A DNA stretch of 64,000 nucleotides. Origin: Polytrichum commune (lineage: Eukaryota > Streptophyta > Polytrichopsida > Polytrichales > Polytrichaceae). The translations under genes and the position numbers were made by a program. The stretch's first letter is position 1. Every line of letters starts with the position of its first letter. The notes under the pieces are model-generated. The model was not told the DNA's origin, searched no databases, and worked only from the letters and a program-made list of their open reading frames with translations. Of this stretch, positions 11,365 to 23,850 are shown in pieces. Where the stretch lies: NCBI GenBank assembly GCA_950295325.1, contig OX485805.1:12432501-12496500 (forward strand), in the 5' to 3' direction.

Positions 11365-14300
11365 ATGGAGGCGGAGAGGCGAGCCGCGAGGGCGCAGATG
11401 AGGTTGGTGCCGTGCTGCAAACTGAATCCGCTGCGGTCAGTGGCCGTGCGCACGCTGTGCGTGTTCTCATCGTGGGTGCTGGTGATTGTGGTGGGCGTGG
11501 TGGTCTACCGCAGCACCTTGGCCAACAAGCGCCAGGAGATTCAGCTCAAATGCGAGAACCGCAAAGAGGTCGGTTTGCATGCATCCTACTTGGCTTGATT
11601 GGGAAGCAGGCAGCAGATGAATCATTCTATTGTCACATGAGTTGCAAATTTGGAAGTGCCACAGTTGTGTATGAATATCTAAGTTAAGATTTCTGTCTGC
11701 TCCTCATTTCCTTTCGTCCCTCAATATGCGCAGCCTCTTTATTTTGCAAGCACTTGTTACAAGTTTTGGGAGGAGGTTTACATGGGCATGAACCGATCTT
11801 TTGTCGATGACTCCCACGTTTTACGACCAAGCGTGTGCGCTAGGGGGTTTGTTCTCGGCTACGGTCATGGGAATTACAATAGAGTTCGAGTCCAAATTGA
11901 TTTTGATGCTCTAATTAATCGGGAAGAGTGCATCCGATTCGACGACAGGTCTGTAGCCTTCCAAGGGCTGGTAATTCTTGTTGCTTTGAATCTACTTGAA
12001 TCCTGGTGAAATGTTAAGTGGATGAGGTTTCAATGGAGGTTCTCCGCAATGGAGCCCAATTTCATATGCTACAGTGTTACTGAAAATGCAATCCGCAAAA
12101 TTACGAAGTTTTGATGACTAGTCAGACAGTTACCCTTGCTGTCGGTGTTTAGGTTGAATCCTCGTAGCACAAATATTATTGGAGAGCCCCGTAGAAAGAT
12201 TAGTTCAACTGGTAATGCAACACCCAGACGTCAATGGCGTTCCAGTACGGAAGTCGCTCTGTATCACCATGGCTGCTATGACATAATCGGTAACCAAAAT
12301 TAAGTGCTGCCGCAAACTTAAACCATGTAACACAAGTTTCCAGAATTTGTAGCAAGAGCGAGAATAGAACCGGAAATTATGAATGACTCTTTTCTGCTGG
12401 TTCGAGTTTTGAAGTGTTCCTCGTACCCACTTTTCGCTTTTTATAGCATGCCTCGTTGTCCTGTGCAAACACCGTTACCCATTTCAAGCTCAACATGCTG
12501 ATTAAATTACAACATTTGTGTTGGCAATTTGGACAACAGATTTTCGTGTCAGAAGTGGACAACAATCTCGGAGCGTCTTTCGTGATCCTTGGTTTGGTGG
12601 CCAGCGTTCCATATGTGGACCAACATATTTGGCTGACCTTTACACAGCAGACTCTGTTTTTGCGTCCTCATGTGAGGAGTTTGGCATACTGCCTGCGAGT
12701 ATTGGCAGATCAAAGAGCAGCGGTTGAACAGAAGTACAACAGCACCTTTTATATAACCGTCAATGGGACAGCACAAACTCGGGGATACGCATCGGAGTAT
12801 GCACCTATCATCTTGCAATCCGCCAATATAAGTTCTTTCATGAACGACCTATCAGGGTATCCAATTTTGGATAGTGCAATTGTTCTTGCTAGGGATACAG
12901 GAAATTTCTCCCTGTCGGCGCCTTACAAGCAGGAAAAGTATTGGCGGATGGGATCTTTCATACCTTATTTTGGTTCTGAAGATCCGGATAATCTGACAAC
13001 AATTGAAGCTCGGCGAGCAGATTGTCTTGGTTATGTGGTGACAGTCTTGAATGTTGAGGAGGTTTTTGGCTCTGTCATCAACAGGTGCTTTTGAACACTC
13101 ATTGAGCAAGTTTATGGAGTTGCCTTGTAATGTACATTATTTTTTTTTCATATTCAAGCAAGAAATATGTGGGAAAGCTGTCATGCCGCTGACTTATCTT
13201 GCAGATAATCTCTGAATATGTCTCTACAAACGTTGCTGATATACTACTTTGAGTGGGAATTGTGTTTGATTTAGAGCCAATGTGGGCATATCTATTGGGA
13301 TGGAACCAAACAATTGTGATAGCACTCACATTGAGGTTTATGGGCAGGTTCAAAGATGTGGACCTGGATGTCAGTGCACTTTCCTATGTGGACAAGTCGC
13401 TGGAGCTTAATTCGTATTACAATTGTACTCCAGATGCAAATCCATGTGTAGCTTATTTCTACGGGGCACCAAAGAAATCCAAGAGCTCAAACACAGTTTC
13501 TGTTCCTTTCACATATGGGACCCAGAGCATTGAGCTGCGGTGCTCTTATCCTCACAGCATTGAGCTGTTTGTTCTTCGGAGTATGATTGCATGGCCATTG
13601 TTGATGACGGCAGTGGTGGTCTTTTGTACTGCTGCTGTTTACCTGGTACTCAAGAGAATGTCAACTGCTGAAAAAGATGTGGGGATCATGGAGAAGATGA
13701 ATGTGGACTTGAGAGCTGCGAAGAGCACTGCAGAAGCTGCAGATACAGCAAAATCAAGTTTTCTTGCCACTGTTTCGCATGAGATCAGGCACCACTCTCA
13801 CTTTTGCATTTGCTTCTGCTGATGGATAAATTAACCGCATATCTAGTTGACAAAAGCTCTGCTGCATTGTCAAGCAGATGCAGTGCAAGCCGTTGTATTG
13901 GTTTTCGCTATTTGAAATTCAAAATTACAGGTTTCCAATTCGAGAGCCTGCAAAGTGACCTACTTTCATTGATCTCAGCCTTCATTGCCATCTACTAGTG
14001 GAAATCTCTTGGGTTTGGCTCTAGGTTTTTGGAATGATCATGTCATTGATTTAAACTCGGGACATGTCTGTCAAGGAAATGTTCCTAATCGAGGTGTTGT
14101 TTTTGCATGTTTTACTCCCACAGGACTCCCATGAATGGTGTGATAGGTAAGCTTCATCTCCACGACCCTAGTTTTCTCAAAATCATATATGTAAAAGTTA
14201 AAATTTGTGCTGGCTTGGTTGGCCTTGCATCGTCGGTTTGAAAAGACCTTGCTTTGGGAGTGTTATGCATAACTTTGATATCGTCTATTCATTGAAGGCT

Positions 14301-17300
14301 GTTTAGGGTATCTGAGACACTTGGTTTCCTGTTTGCAGGGATGACGAATCTCCTGATGGGAACAGAATTGACACCTCAGCAGCTTGAGTATGTTAAGATT
14401 GCTCAGGCCAGTGGCAATGCTCTAGTGTAAGTAGCATAAACAACTCTTATCGGTAAATTGATCCCTATTTGTTATTTGGACCAGTTGTGCATTTGGGACG
14501 CGTGGCTTTGATATCAGGAAGCCCTCAAACTCCTTGGATTCGAGCTTTCCTTAGTTTTTCCTATCATTCTGATGTGTATCTGATGTATTCACACATTGTG
14601 AGTGCTTTGCTCCACAGGTCCCTTATCAGTGATGTGCTGGATTTGTCCAAGATTGAGGCTGGAAGAATGGAAATTGAGACCATTCCCTTTAACATACGCG
14701 AGGAGGTTGACAGCATACTATCTCTCTTTGAAGAGAAAGTGCATCAGAAAAGGTTGGAGGTTTCGGCCTTGGTGCATGACTGTGTTCCGGCCTGGATATA
14801 TGGCGACCCTGGGAGATTTCGGCAAATTCTTATTAACCTTGTTGGGAACGCAATCAAGGTATGTCCTGGTTGTCATCTCCAAGCATGTTACCAAGTAATG
14901 AACATTGATAGAATCTCTGATACTCATCAATTGAGGGGTCTTATGCTTGAAAGCACTACCACCTCCACATCTGCTCTTTTAAATCATAACCCTGCGTTTT
15001 TGCTATTGTCCTTATATTTACCGTGTACTTTTGGTAATAAGTTACTCATGAGCACTGTGGGTGTGTCTGGTTTTCTTCTACAGTTCACAAAGCAAGGGAG
15101 CATCTTTTTGTGCATAAGGCTTGTGGACACGTCTGGTTATGACTCTGCTTTAACCCCACCAAGTCAATTGCTTGATCTGGTGGATTCTAAACATAGGAAA
15201 GTTGGGTCAGAGTTGCCTGCACTTTCTATGGAAGCCATTGATTTGGAAACTGAAGATCTTGATGATAGTTTCACTGCTATCCATGTCAACGGTCGTGTTG
15301 ATAAAGGAGTTCCTGATGTCACCAGCAAGAGGTTGAGATTAAGGCGTTCTACACAAATGGCTCCTCCGAGGCTGAGCATGAAGCCGGGCCCTTTGAGCTC
15401 AAAAGCATGTGTTGTAAAATGGCGAGAGTGGAAATCCGTTTTCACCCTGGAAGCAGACGAAGTATGCGTTCTTGTCTCCATTGAAGATACAGGTGTGATT
15501 GATGCGTTTCTTATTAATTTGAATAGTTCAATGTTCCTCTGTTGCCACTGACAAGATGATTTGACTCTCTCAAAAAAGTGTTCATCCGATTCTCTATCAT
15601 CATGAAATAGGTCTTCACAGGAGCAATGTCGTGGCCTCAAGATTGGAGGGTTGGGAGGATAAATTGTTGATACAGGATACGCAGATACTGTTACTCTGTT
15701 GACTACTGAACTTGAGGCAAAATTTCATTTGCAGGTATAGGGATTCCTAAAAACATGCAGACTCGGCTTTTCGAACCGTTTGTGCAGGCGGACAGCAGTA
15801 CTTCTAGGGAGTATGGAGGAACTGGCATTGGTCTATCTATATGTCAGGTTTGTGCCACATAATGATTGGAGACTCTATTCCTTTCTTTGATATCATGAAG
15901 AGTGGTGGGTTTCCTGTGATGAAACGAGATTTGGATTAGTCTGTTTGTTGTGGGGCTTTTTGAGTTGGAACTAGCACACCACTTGATTATCAGTTTTCGA
16001 TTGAGGGTATAGATTAGTCTGTCTGTTCTTGGACATTTCTGACCTGGCAAATGTATGCACAGAAATTGGTGAAGTTGAGGAAAGGTGACATAAGGGTTGA
16101 TAGTGAGCCAGGGGAGGGCAGTGTGTTCAAATTTTTTCTGATGTTACCAACATCAGGCTCATGTGGGAATCTGGACAAGTTGTCACACAGTATGAGGTGC
16201 CAACCATCAGAGCTAGAAGACAAGCGAATTAAAGGGATCAAGGTACTCCTGGTGGATGCCAATCCTGTGCGGCAGGTATGGAAGACGACACTTAGACCTT
16301 GGTTACCTTCTTTTTCACTCAAACTGAGCGCACTCTCTTCATTAGGTAATTGTTGTCTCGGTTGGTTAATTCATGCTAGTAGTGAAGGTTTAAGAAGTAT
16401 CTGTCAAATTAGAATGCAAGACCTGCCTGCTAGGTGCGCACATGAGAACTAGGAATCAGCTTTGAATCTTTAGCTAATGATTTCACAATGAAACAGGAAG
16501 TGGCGGCAACCTATTTACGGAGAGTGGGAGCCGTGATTGAGTATGCCCAGGATGTGGAAACTGCACTAGAGCTACTCACAAGGTAACAACTCGGATGTAA
16601 TTAGATGGAGATTTTTTTGAAAGAACATGCTTCCACTCTTCTGTCAGTCATGCAAAGGGTGGAGTTACCAGATTGTAGACTATTCTTGTGCATAACGAAT
16701 CCTGTGAAAACCACAAAACAAGCAGAGGACTTCAATCACAGAGCAGTTGCTTGACATTAAATGGCAATGTAGTTGTTGTTTTTCTTGCTTGGTTCATCAA
16801 CCACTAGTTGGCTTTTGATACTGTGACCTACAATATAACTGGTAGTTTACTTCTAAGGGGATGTTCGTCATAGGTAACAGATGATAGAGAATTATTCAAT
16901 GTTATACCGATTAGTCATATCTAAGAAGTATTTCTATGAAGATTGTCAGGGTAGCAAAACCGTGGGCAAAACCTATGTGTTTTGTGGTTTTTGCTGTTGC
17001 TATGACGAAACATATCAGTTGTTCCATTTGTGTATTAGAATTGGAGGATACCACTCGTCAAAATGTTCTAAATTGACATGTTAGTAAGGCTTTGATTAAA
17101 TTGGGCCTGTTAAAGGGGACAAAAAGTATAAAATTGGGAAAGGCAGAGAGGTCCATAAGTGGCCAAATTGGAGCTGTTCTGTCCCGAGCTTTCCCCAAGC
17201 ATACCTTGTTGCCCTAATTTCTATTTCTCTCTCAGCACATTAGTTACTAGATTCTCTAATAGTCAATCCCATTCCTCTCGATCATGAGGTGCCTTGATGT

Positions 17301-18947
17301 GATGCAAGCCTTGAGTTGAATTCTTGCAATGATTGTGTAACAAGTAGTTACTTATGTTCTCATAAGGATACTTGGTGATTCTTTGCAGAACTGAGGAGCC
17401 AAAGATAGAAGCTGTCATTGTGGATCTGCAAGGCTTGGAACACAAATCTGCCCTACAACTCGTGCAAGAAATGCAGAAGGAGCCAAGCACTAAGAAACTT
17501 CCTGTGTTGGCTCTTTCCATTCCACCTGAAACTGCCGTGCAGAATGAGTTACTTGAAGCTGGTTTTGGACATATAGTTCACAAGCCACTGCGATGCACAA
17601 CGTTAATATCTGGATTGTTGCAAACGCTTGGCATGCAAGTGAAAAACTACTCCAGGAAGGCAAATACTAATGCCAAGATGCTGTCTGGCAAACGGTTACT
17701 TGTGGTATGGCTTTGTTCCATCCCTTTTCATGAATTTTGGTTGGGTCAAGCAAGTCAATGGTGTGTATAGGTTTAATATCTATGAAATCTAGTTTTCTTT
17801 GAAATATAAAATGTTCATTGACTTTCTATTAATCCTAGATTGTGTTTGTATGTGTTTTTTGACGTCTCATTGCAATCTTGTTGCGATGCATCTGATCTTG
17901 TGTTGATGTGATTTCTTTGGGTGGGTAATGAAGCTAGCGGTTCTGTTTCTGCTGTCTCAGGTGGATGACAATATGGTAAATAGAAGGGTTGCAAGTTCAA
18001 TGCTTCAACGCTATGGAGCAACTGTGGTCACCGTCAACGGTGGGAAGGAGGCACTTACTGCTGTACAGAAGCAGAAAGCTGAGGGTCAATTTGACCTCAT
18101 CTTAATGGACATTCAAATGCCAGAGGTATAAGCTGGAATACTCTACTTATTATCGATCGAGTTACAGTGATGTCAAGGCATTCTTGGACGTTTTGATGGT
18201 GCTCTTTGGCAGGCCTGTGCTTGGCCAAATTGATATGACCTTTGTAGTTGTGGAGAAATATTGAGTACCAGCTATATAAATTGCAATCAAATCCCGTTTA
18301 GAAACAGTGGAATGCTGGAAAGTATGTGACTGTCATGTATAGTGCATGTGTTTCTGAATAATCACATGGTATTCGAGGAGGATCTTCAGTTTGAGAACTT
18401 AGATACATCTATGTTTCTGGCATCAATGAGGTAGCTGGAAGACCCATAACCTTAATTGTAATTGCACAGATGGACGGTTATGAAGCTACTCAGCTCATAA
18501 GAAAGTGGGAGGTGGACAACTGTGATCAATGTCGGGCCACTGGAAATGTTGGAGCAATTATGGAGGAAGTGAAAGAGTGCACCCACCACCGACTCCCTGT
18601 AGTTGCAGTTACAGCCGATGTCATGAAAGGAACTCATGAGATGTGCTTTAGTTGTGGGATGGATGACTACATACCTAAGGTATGTATATATTAGCAATTC
18701 TTTCGTGACTGCTGTGCAGTAGGCAGAGTGGAAGCTTGAGTTTGCTGTCTTCATGCTGTCCTGCCCATCCATCTTGGTTCAAAAACGAGTGCAAGCAATT
18801 GCAAGATACATCATATGCCCAAGAATGAACTGTGGGGAACTAATGAAATTGTTATGGTGTTGGCAGCCTCTGGACCAGAAACAGCTCAACCTGCTCCTTG
18901 AGAGGTTTCTCGAGAACAGATTAGTCAATTCCCCAGTTTCAAAATAA
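11365..18947 (+). CDS. CHASE-domain hybrid histidine kinase, cytokinin-receptor-like (14 exons)
   Basis: Membrane sensor kinase that would pass phosphate from His to Asp to phosphotransfer proteins. Modelled exons: 11365-11572, 12553-13084, 13348-13788, 14124-14146, 14339-14426, 14618-14858, 15084-15492, 15735-15847, 16063-16275, 16497-16582, 17389-17704, 17961-18125, 18470-18679, 18867-18947. The phases agree and give 1041 aa. Order: membrane segment about 27-48; CHASE domain about 70-300 with EYAPII (151-156) and five N-glycosylation sequons; second membrane segment about 324-348; H-box SHEIR with His391; N-box GNAIKFT; G-box DTGIGIP (646-652); degenerate receiver about 743-870; functional receiver with VDDN (891-894), phosphoacceptor Asp940 in MDIQMPEMDGYEA, and a C-terminal K in DDYIPK. 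The start is the first in-frame ATG after an upstream TGA. Oddities are a GC donor after exon 3, an uncertain exon 2/3 junction, and CHASE residues unlike canonical AHKs. The family call is strong; the junctions of exons 1-3 are least certain. Confidence 0.9.
13205..13252 (+). other. Candidate alternative or disabled exon of the kinase CHASE domain
   Basis: A good acceptor (CTTATCTTGCAG) precedes a frame reading [15 protein letters not shown] and then TGA at 13250. It could join an alternative donor at 13073/13074, giving V-F-G-S-I-I-S-E-Y-V. A donor at 13253 would then join 13348, but out of phase by one base. The simple model (intron 13085-13347) skips it and stays open. This is either an optional exon, a relic damaged by a one-base indel, or a sequence error. 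Confidence 0.4.
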
Positions 18948-20070
18948 TCTTCCAAGATTCACAGATCAGTGGCTTAGTAGTGGGGCATTCGAGCAGGTTG
19001 GCTTTTGTTGCACTTTTGAACATCTAGCTGTCTGTGGAGCTAACATGCTGACATCATGGGAATTCTTGCCTCGGATAGGCATGTTCTTGAAGTTGTGAAG
19101 GTTTGCCTGGTTACTTCAAGTTTATATAGTGACGCTGACTTGAATAAATTACTGAATGCGCTGTTTGTTTGGTGGTCTTCAGAGTTTTTTCATCTGAATT
19201 GGAGGTTCTGATGCCCTCCTCAGTGGGGCCAACATACTTTGCTTCGATCAATATGAACTCGAATTTTTTCTCCAGCTCAACTATCAGGATCAAAGCTCAT
19301 TTGAGTTGTTCACAGGTTGATCCAAGAGCTTCTGCCTAGTGAGGACAGAGAAGATCAGGGTCCTTGTCAGTAGACTGCATCATTGTGAAGATGCTTTAGC
19401 ATTCAGGTTTTGGAGTTGGGGAAGCTCTTCTTGACATCCACTCTGAAAAGTGTACAAAGTGTGTCAGCTCCCATCTCAGGTTTTTAGGCATCCAAACTTA
19501 GGGAGGCACGAACTTGACTTTATCCTGGGTCAGTCTTTTTGAGTACTAATGTTGAGGCTGGTACTCGCTTTTTAATTCTAGAAACATAGGTAGATTTTAT
19601 GATGTTCGAGCACAACTTTTTTGAAAACTGGGTTGCTCGGAAAACAGCAATGCAAATTTTTGTGGTCCCCAAAGTTAGTGAGGATCTTTTATGCCAGACT
19701 CATACTGTGCATGGTTTTGATGACAATAATTTATCATTCTCGTCAAAGTCCAACTTTATCCATAACGAAACTGCCTTCTTGCCCTGGCCTGTTCTTTTGA
19801 GATTTAGTGTTAAGTCCTGACTGTGACATGTATCCTTGGCACAAAAATTTAGGATGCCAATAGTTATTTAGGTGGTTTTGTTTATTTCTCTAGTGTGTCT
19901 GTTCAACAATTCCAAAAAGCGATGAATCTTGGTGTTGAGATATATTAGGTATTCTGGAGGGATGGGGTTTGCACAGCATATAAATAAGTGAATATATCGA
20001 ATGGAATGCCTTCAAATGGACAAGGTTATTTTGTGTTAGGAGATTTGAGCAATTGAAGCATATCAAGTAC
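18948..20070. other. 3' flank of the kinase gene, no further gene seen
   Basis: Contains the likely 3' untranslated region, then AT-rich sequence. Short frames (for example 19599-19820) have no recognised product. Confidence 0.45.
19143..19148 (+). terminator. Candidate polyadenylation signal of the kinase gene
   Basis: AATAAA lies about 196 nt after the kinase stop codon, in a sequence without further coding signs. Confidence 0.4.
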
Positions 20071-20983
20071 AGTCCTACTTCAGTAATATGACATGTTTGG
20101 GAAACAAGAGAACTGTAGTATTGTTGAGGTGTCACATATTCAATAATATGACATATTTGACCTTTGTGTCATAATAATGAGGTACTTCATGAAAACACAC
20201 ATTAGATAAGATGTCACATATACAAAATAAATATTCTTTCAAATGTCTTCACAAATATGCAAATTTCTCTCATGAAATCTATGTGGACTTGAAGAAGGAA
20301 TCAATAGTCTATCGATGTTGCCACTTCAAATCAACAACAAACATCTTATTGAGCTTCTCCAATGTGGCCTACAGTTTCATTACATTTGCATGACTAAACT
20401 CTAATGGGTTGTCCATTAAAAATGTAGCTACCAATTAAGCACGATGTTGAGAATATGCTAATTTCACAATAAATGGAGGTCTCTCGCCAACATCTAAAGA
20501 ATCCAAGGGTTTTGCATTAAGGTCAAAACTAGGTGGCTTAAGACCATATCAACTAGCGCTAATAATTCTGCCAATACAACTTGGAAGTGGTTAAACTACC
20601 ACCAAAAGAAGTGAAATTTCAAGAGCTTTCCAACAATATGCAAATAATAGTAATTTGATAAATATTGAGTTCAAAATGCTTGAAAATAGACCATGCACCT
20701 TGGTTTAGGGTTTAGGTGAAAATTTGATGCAAAAGAGAAAAGCTAATGAGTCTCTTGATTAGGTTTTGAGATAGAGAACCTAGTTTCCTTAATTCCCATG
20801 TTTTAACATCATTTTATGTTAAAATTTCTTTTATCTATATTTCATATGTAAAAGTTACATAAATTTAATATTAACTATGTGCTTATACTTGTGTTGGACC
20901 TGTCATGTATGCATTTAATAACCTCTATAATATGACATTTTGGGGGTCTAGGAGTGTCATATTATATAGGTAGGTTTTAACTA
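20071..20983. repeat. Possible pogo-type MITE with TAATATGACA ends
   Basis: The motif TAATATGACA occurs near the left edge (about 20085-20095 and again near 20143). The motif and its complement recur at the right edge (about 20927-20970). The left edge starts TA then CAGTCCTAC, and the reverse complement of the right edge reads GTTAAAACCTACC. This pattern resembles pogo/Emigrant-type non-autonomous elements, but the termini are imperfect. The interior is non-coding. Confidence 0.35.
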
Positions 20984-23850
20984 GAAAGTTTGGTGCCTTG
21001 TGTGGTTACCAATGAATAGAATGGGCACCTCATTGCACCCCTTACTGCGACAAAACTGGAGGAGGTTGTTTGCCATCTCCCCATGAGCAAATTTCCCGGT
21101 CTCGATTCCATACCCAATGAGTGCTTTAGGGAGATGTTGGATGACATAATTAAAATAGGACTTTGTTGTCCTTGAACCAATTCGTTCTCAACCAAGGAGT
21201 CCTACTTGGAATTCTAAATACATGGATGGTTGTTCTCATTCCCAAATTAGGTGACACGCATCTTCTAAAAAACTTGTGACCAATTACACTGCTCACCTCC
21301 ACATACATGGTGCTTGCAAAACTTCTCACCAATAGGATGAAAATTGACATCCGGAAATGGTTCCTTCCCTCTCAAACTGGTTTTGTTCTAGGTCGTTGTA
21401 TCTTTCATAACATTTTTATGGCCAATGAATCAATGTCTTGGATCCCATTAGAAATTGGTCAACTTATTGCTAAATTTTCATAAAGCCTATGATAGAGTCT
21501 CTTGGTCATTTTTACAAGCCGCAATGAAAAAACTAGGCTTCTCAACTTTAAGGTTTTAATGGATAGCATCATTATGCCTTAGTGATTCATATTAATGAAG
21601 AATGAAACCAACCTTTCCAGCTTCATCGCTTGGTCCCTCAAGGTTGCCCCTTGGCACCCTATACTCTTGCTTATGGCGGATGTTCTAGCACACTTGCTAC
21701 AAAACCCAAGGTTTGGCACTACCGGATGGCAATTCTGCATCTTCTTGGATGTTTGTTGATGATACAACATTATTTCTACAAGGAGACTTTACGAATTTAC
21801 AATGCACATGGGGAGTTCTAGATTTATTATGATGCCATTGGTGCATTATTCAATATGCATAAATCCAAAGCTTTTTGGATCACTTTGAAGGATTGTCCAT
21901 GGCAATGAGGTGGGGTTGAGGGTCTTTGATGGATGAAACTAGGTGAAGCCATTGAGTACTTAGGCTGCCCATTTGGTTTCCAATTGCATCAAACTACCAA
22001 GGACAACAAAATTCTCACCCACATGCGCAAACATCTCATACAATGAATTCTTGTTAACTTTCATTGGTAGGTAGAATTCTCATTTGCAACCATGTAATTC
22101 TTGCCTCCATTTGGTACTTTTGCTCTTGCCTTGATGTCTCTTCCATGACCCTTAAGAGGGTTAGGGCGTTGGTTAGGGACTTTCTTTGATCTTCACTCCC
22201 AGGTTAGGGCAGAAGTATGCTGGATCACTTCTAACCTCCATGTGGCCCTCGACAATATTAAACTTTTACATTTGTTGATTCAAACCTTGGCATTGTTGAC
22301 CAAGATGATGGTCCGAGGTCTTCTTTTGGGGTATGCACCCTGGGAGACTCTCTTGCAGTCCTGAGTTCTATCCTTTCAACAAAGAAGGGCGGGTACTCGG
22401 CCACCTCTCATGCTTTACTCTTTGAGGCCAATTTCTTCATGCCTAGGGGTTTGGACCATTGGCAAACAACGATGTGGTTTTGGTGAGCATCGCGCAAAGG
22501 CATTCGCCCGGTTGTCCCAACAGCCTAGGTCCTATGCACTGCCAACCATGATTTTCAAACCCACATTTAGTTTATGCAGAGGGCATCACTTAGGATTAGG
22601 TTAGTCCCTCCACCTTCCAATTTTGGATGAACTCTAGGAGGCACCTCCACCTTCATGAAGGCCCATTTCTCGATTGCTAGTTGTACCTAGGTTTAACCCA
22701 TGCATTTTTGTCGACAACTTCAAGGTTTGGTGTTGATTGTTTTGTATACATGCGCCTCATTGAGAGTGGGAGATTGGAACTTATTTTGTCATCCACTCAT
22801 ATGGTGGTCCTTTATGTCACCAAAGTGAGTTCCACTCATTGTGATGTCTGTATATTTTCCATCTCATCTTTCCATTTATTGAAATTTATTGGGATGGCTA
22901 GCCTCGACCCCAATAGGGTTTGTAGTTTTGTAGATGTGTGAGTGTTCCATACCAAAGGGCCTAAAACATTTGTGGTTGCATATAATCCCCCATATTCTAT
23001 ACCATTGGATTCCCGTTTATGGTATTACCTCAACATGCCTGTAATAGAGCTTCCATTCGATCTAATTGATTGGGAATGGAAACGTTGCACGTGTGTTCCA
23101 AAATCCAATTTTTTTGGATATTCTATACGACAAGGATACCAAAGAACACTCCTTTAACAACTCCCCACTGCCAAGTGCACAACCCCTTTGCTAGCCAAAG
23201 GATACACCTTTGGTTAGCGCAAAACCTTTTATTACAAAATTTGGCATTCGTGGATGCCTTGCAAGGTCTCTTCATTTTCATGGCAATGTCTGGAAGAAGG
23301 TTTGTCCATTGATGAATGGGGGATTAAGGTCAACCTCCGTGAATCATGTTCGTTATGCTTTGTACATACGTTATTAAGACCCAATTTTGTGCATTTTATG
23401 AGTGCCCTCACGTAAACATGGCTTGGGTGCCTTTTGGTCAATTAAAAGAAGCAGCATGGCTTCCCAATGTTTACCACAATTGGGAGTCAATTCCCTTTGG
23501 TGATATTGATGATGTTTCTTCTTTCACTAATGTTGAAGAAGGCCATTGGGATATGACAACTACTTTCCCAGTTTCTGATTGCACCCCCTGGGATATTTTT
23601 TGTCACTTGCTTTCTTGGAATATTTGGTGTCTCAAGATCTCACCTGACATGCGTCAAGAGCCATTCCAGCTCAGAGTTGCTTTTCTCCAAGCGTGGCAAG
23701 CCACTATGCATGTAGGTATGGCAACCCGGGACAATCCCCCATGCAAGAAGGCAAGAAGGCTAGTTGCCAATCAATGTTTGTGGACACTACAACGAAACAC
23801 GTCTTTCTTGATTGGATTTTTTTTACTTCTACAAGTGAGAAAACACTGAC
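20984..23850 (+). pseudogene. Decayed non-LTR retrotransposon (LINE) reverse transcriptase
   Basis: Frames broken by many stops and shifts give, in order, reverse-transcriptase landmarks of plant L1-type LINEs: K-F-P-G-L-D-S-I-P-N-E near 21085; L-I-P-K-L-G-D then P-I-T-L-L-T near 21230-21300; S-Q-T-G-F-V-L-G-R near 21370-21400; L-N-F-H-K-A-Y-D-R-V-S-W from 21470; and the catalytic M-F-V-D-D-T-T-L-F-L box from 21749 (equivalent to YADD). The 3' part (22400-23850) keeps longer frames that fit the C-terminal part of such a protein, including one from 23346 to 23849. No endonuclease domain, poly-A tail or target duplication was located, so it is probably 5'-truncated. It is not functional. Confidence 0.75.

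Noticed and set aside
11304-11687. Open frame of 127 codons overlapping kinase exon 1
   Set aside because: It runs in another frame through the exon and its intron, has glycine-rich random composition, and matches no domain. The 11365 frame carries the membrane segment and a splice donor in the right phase.
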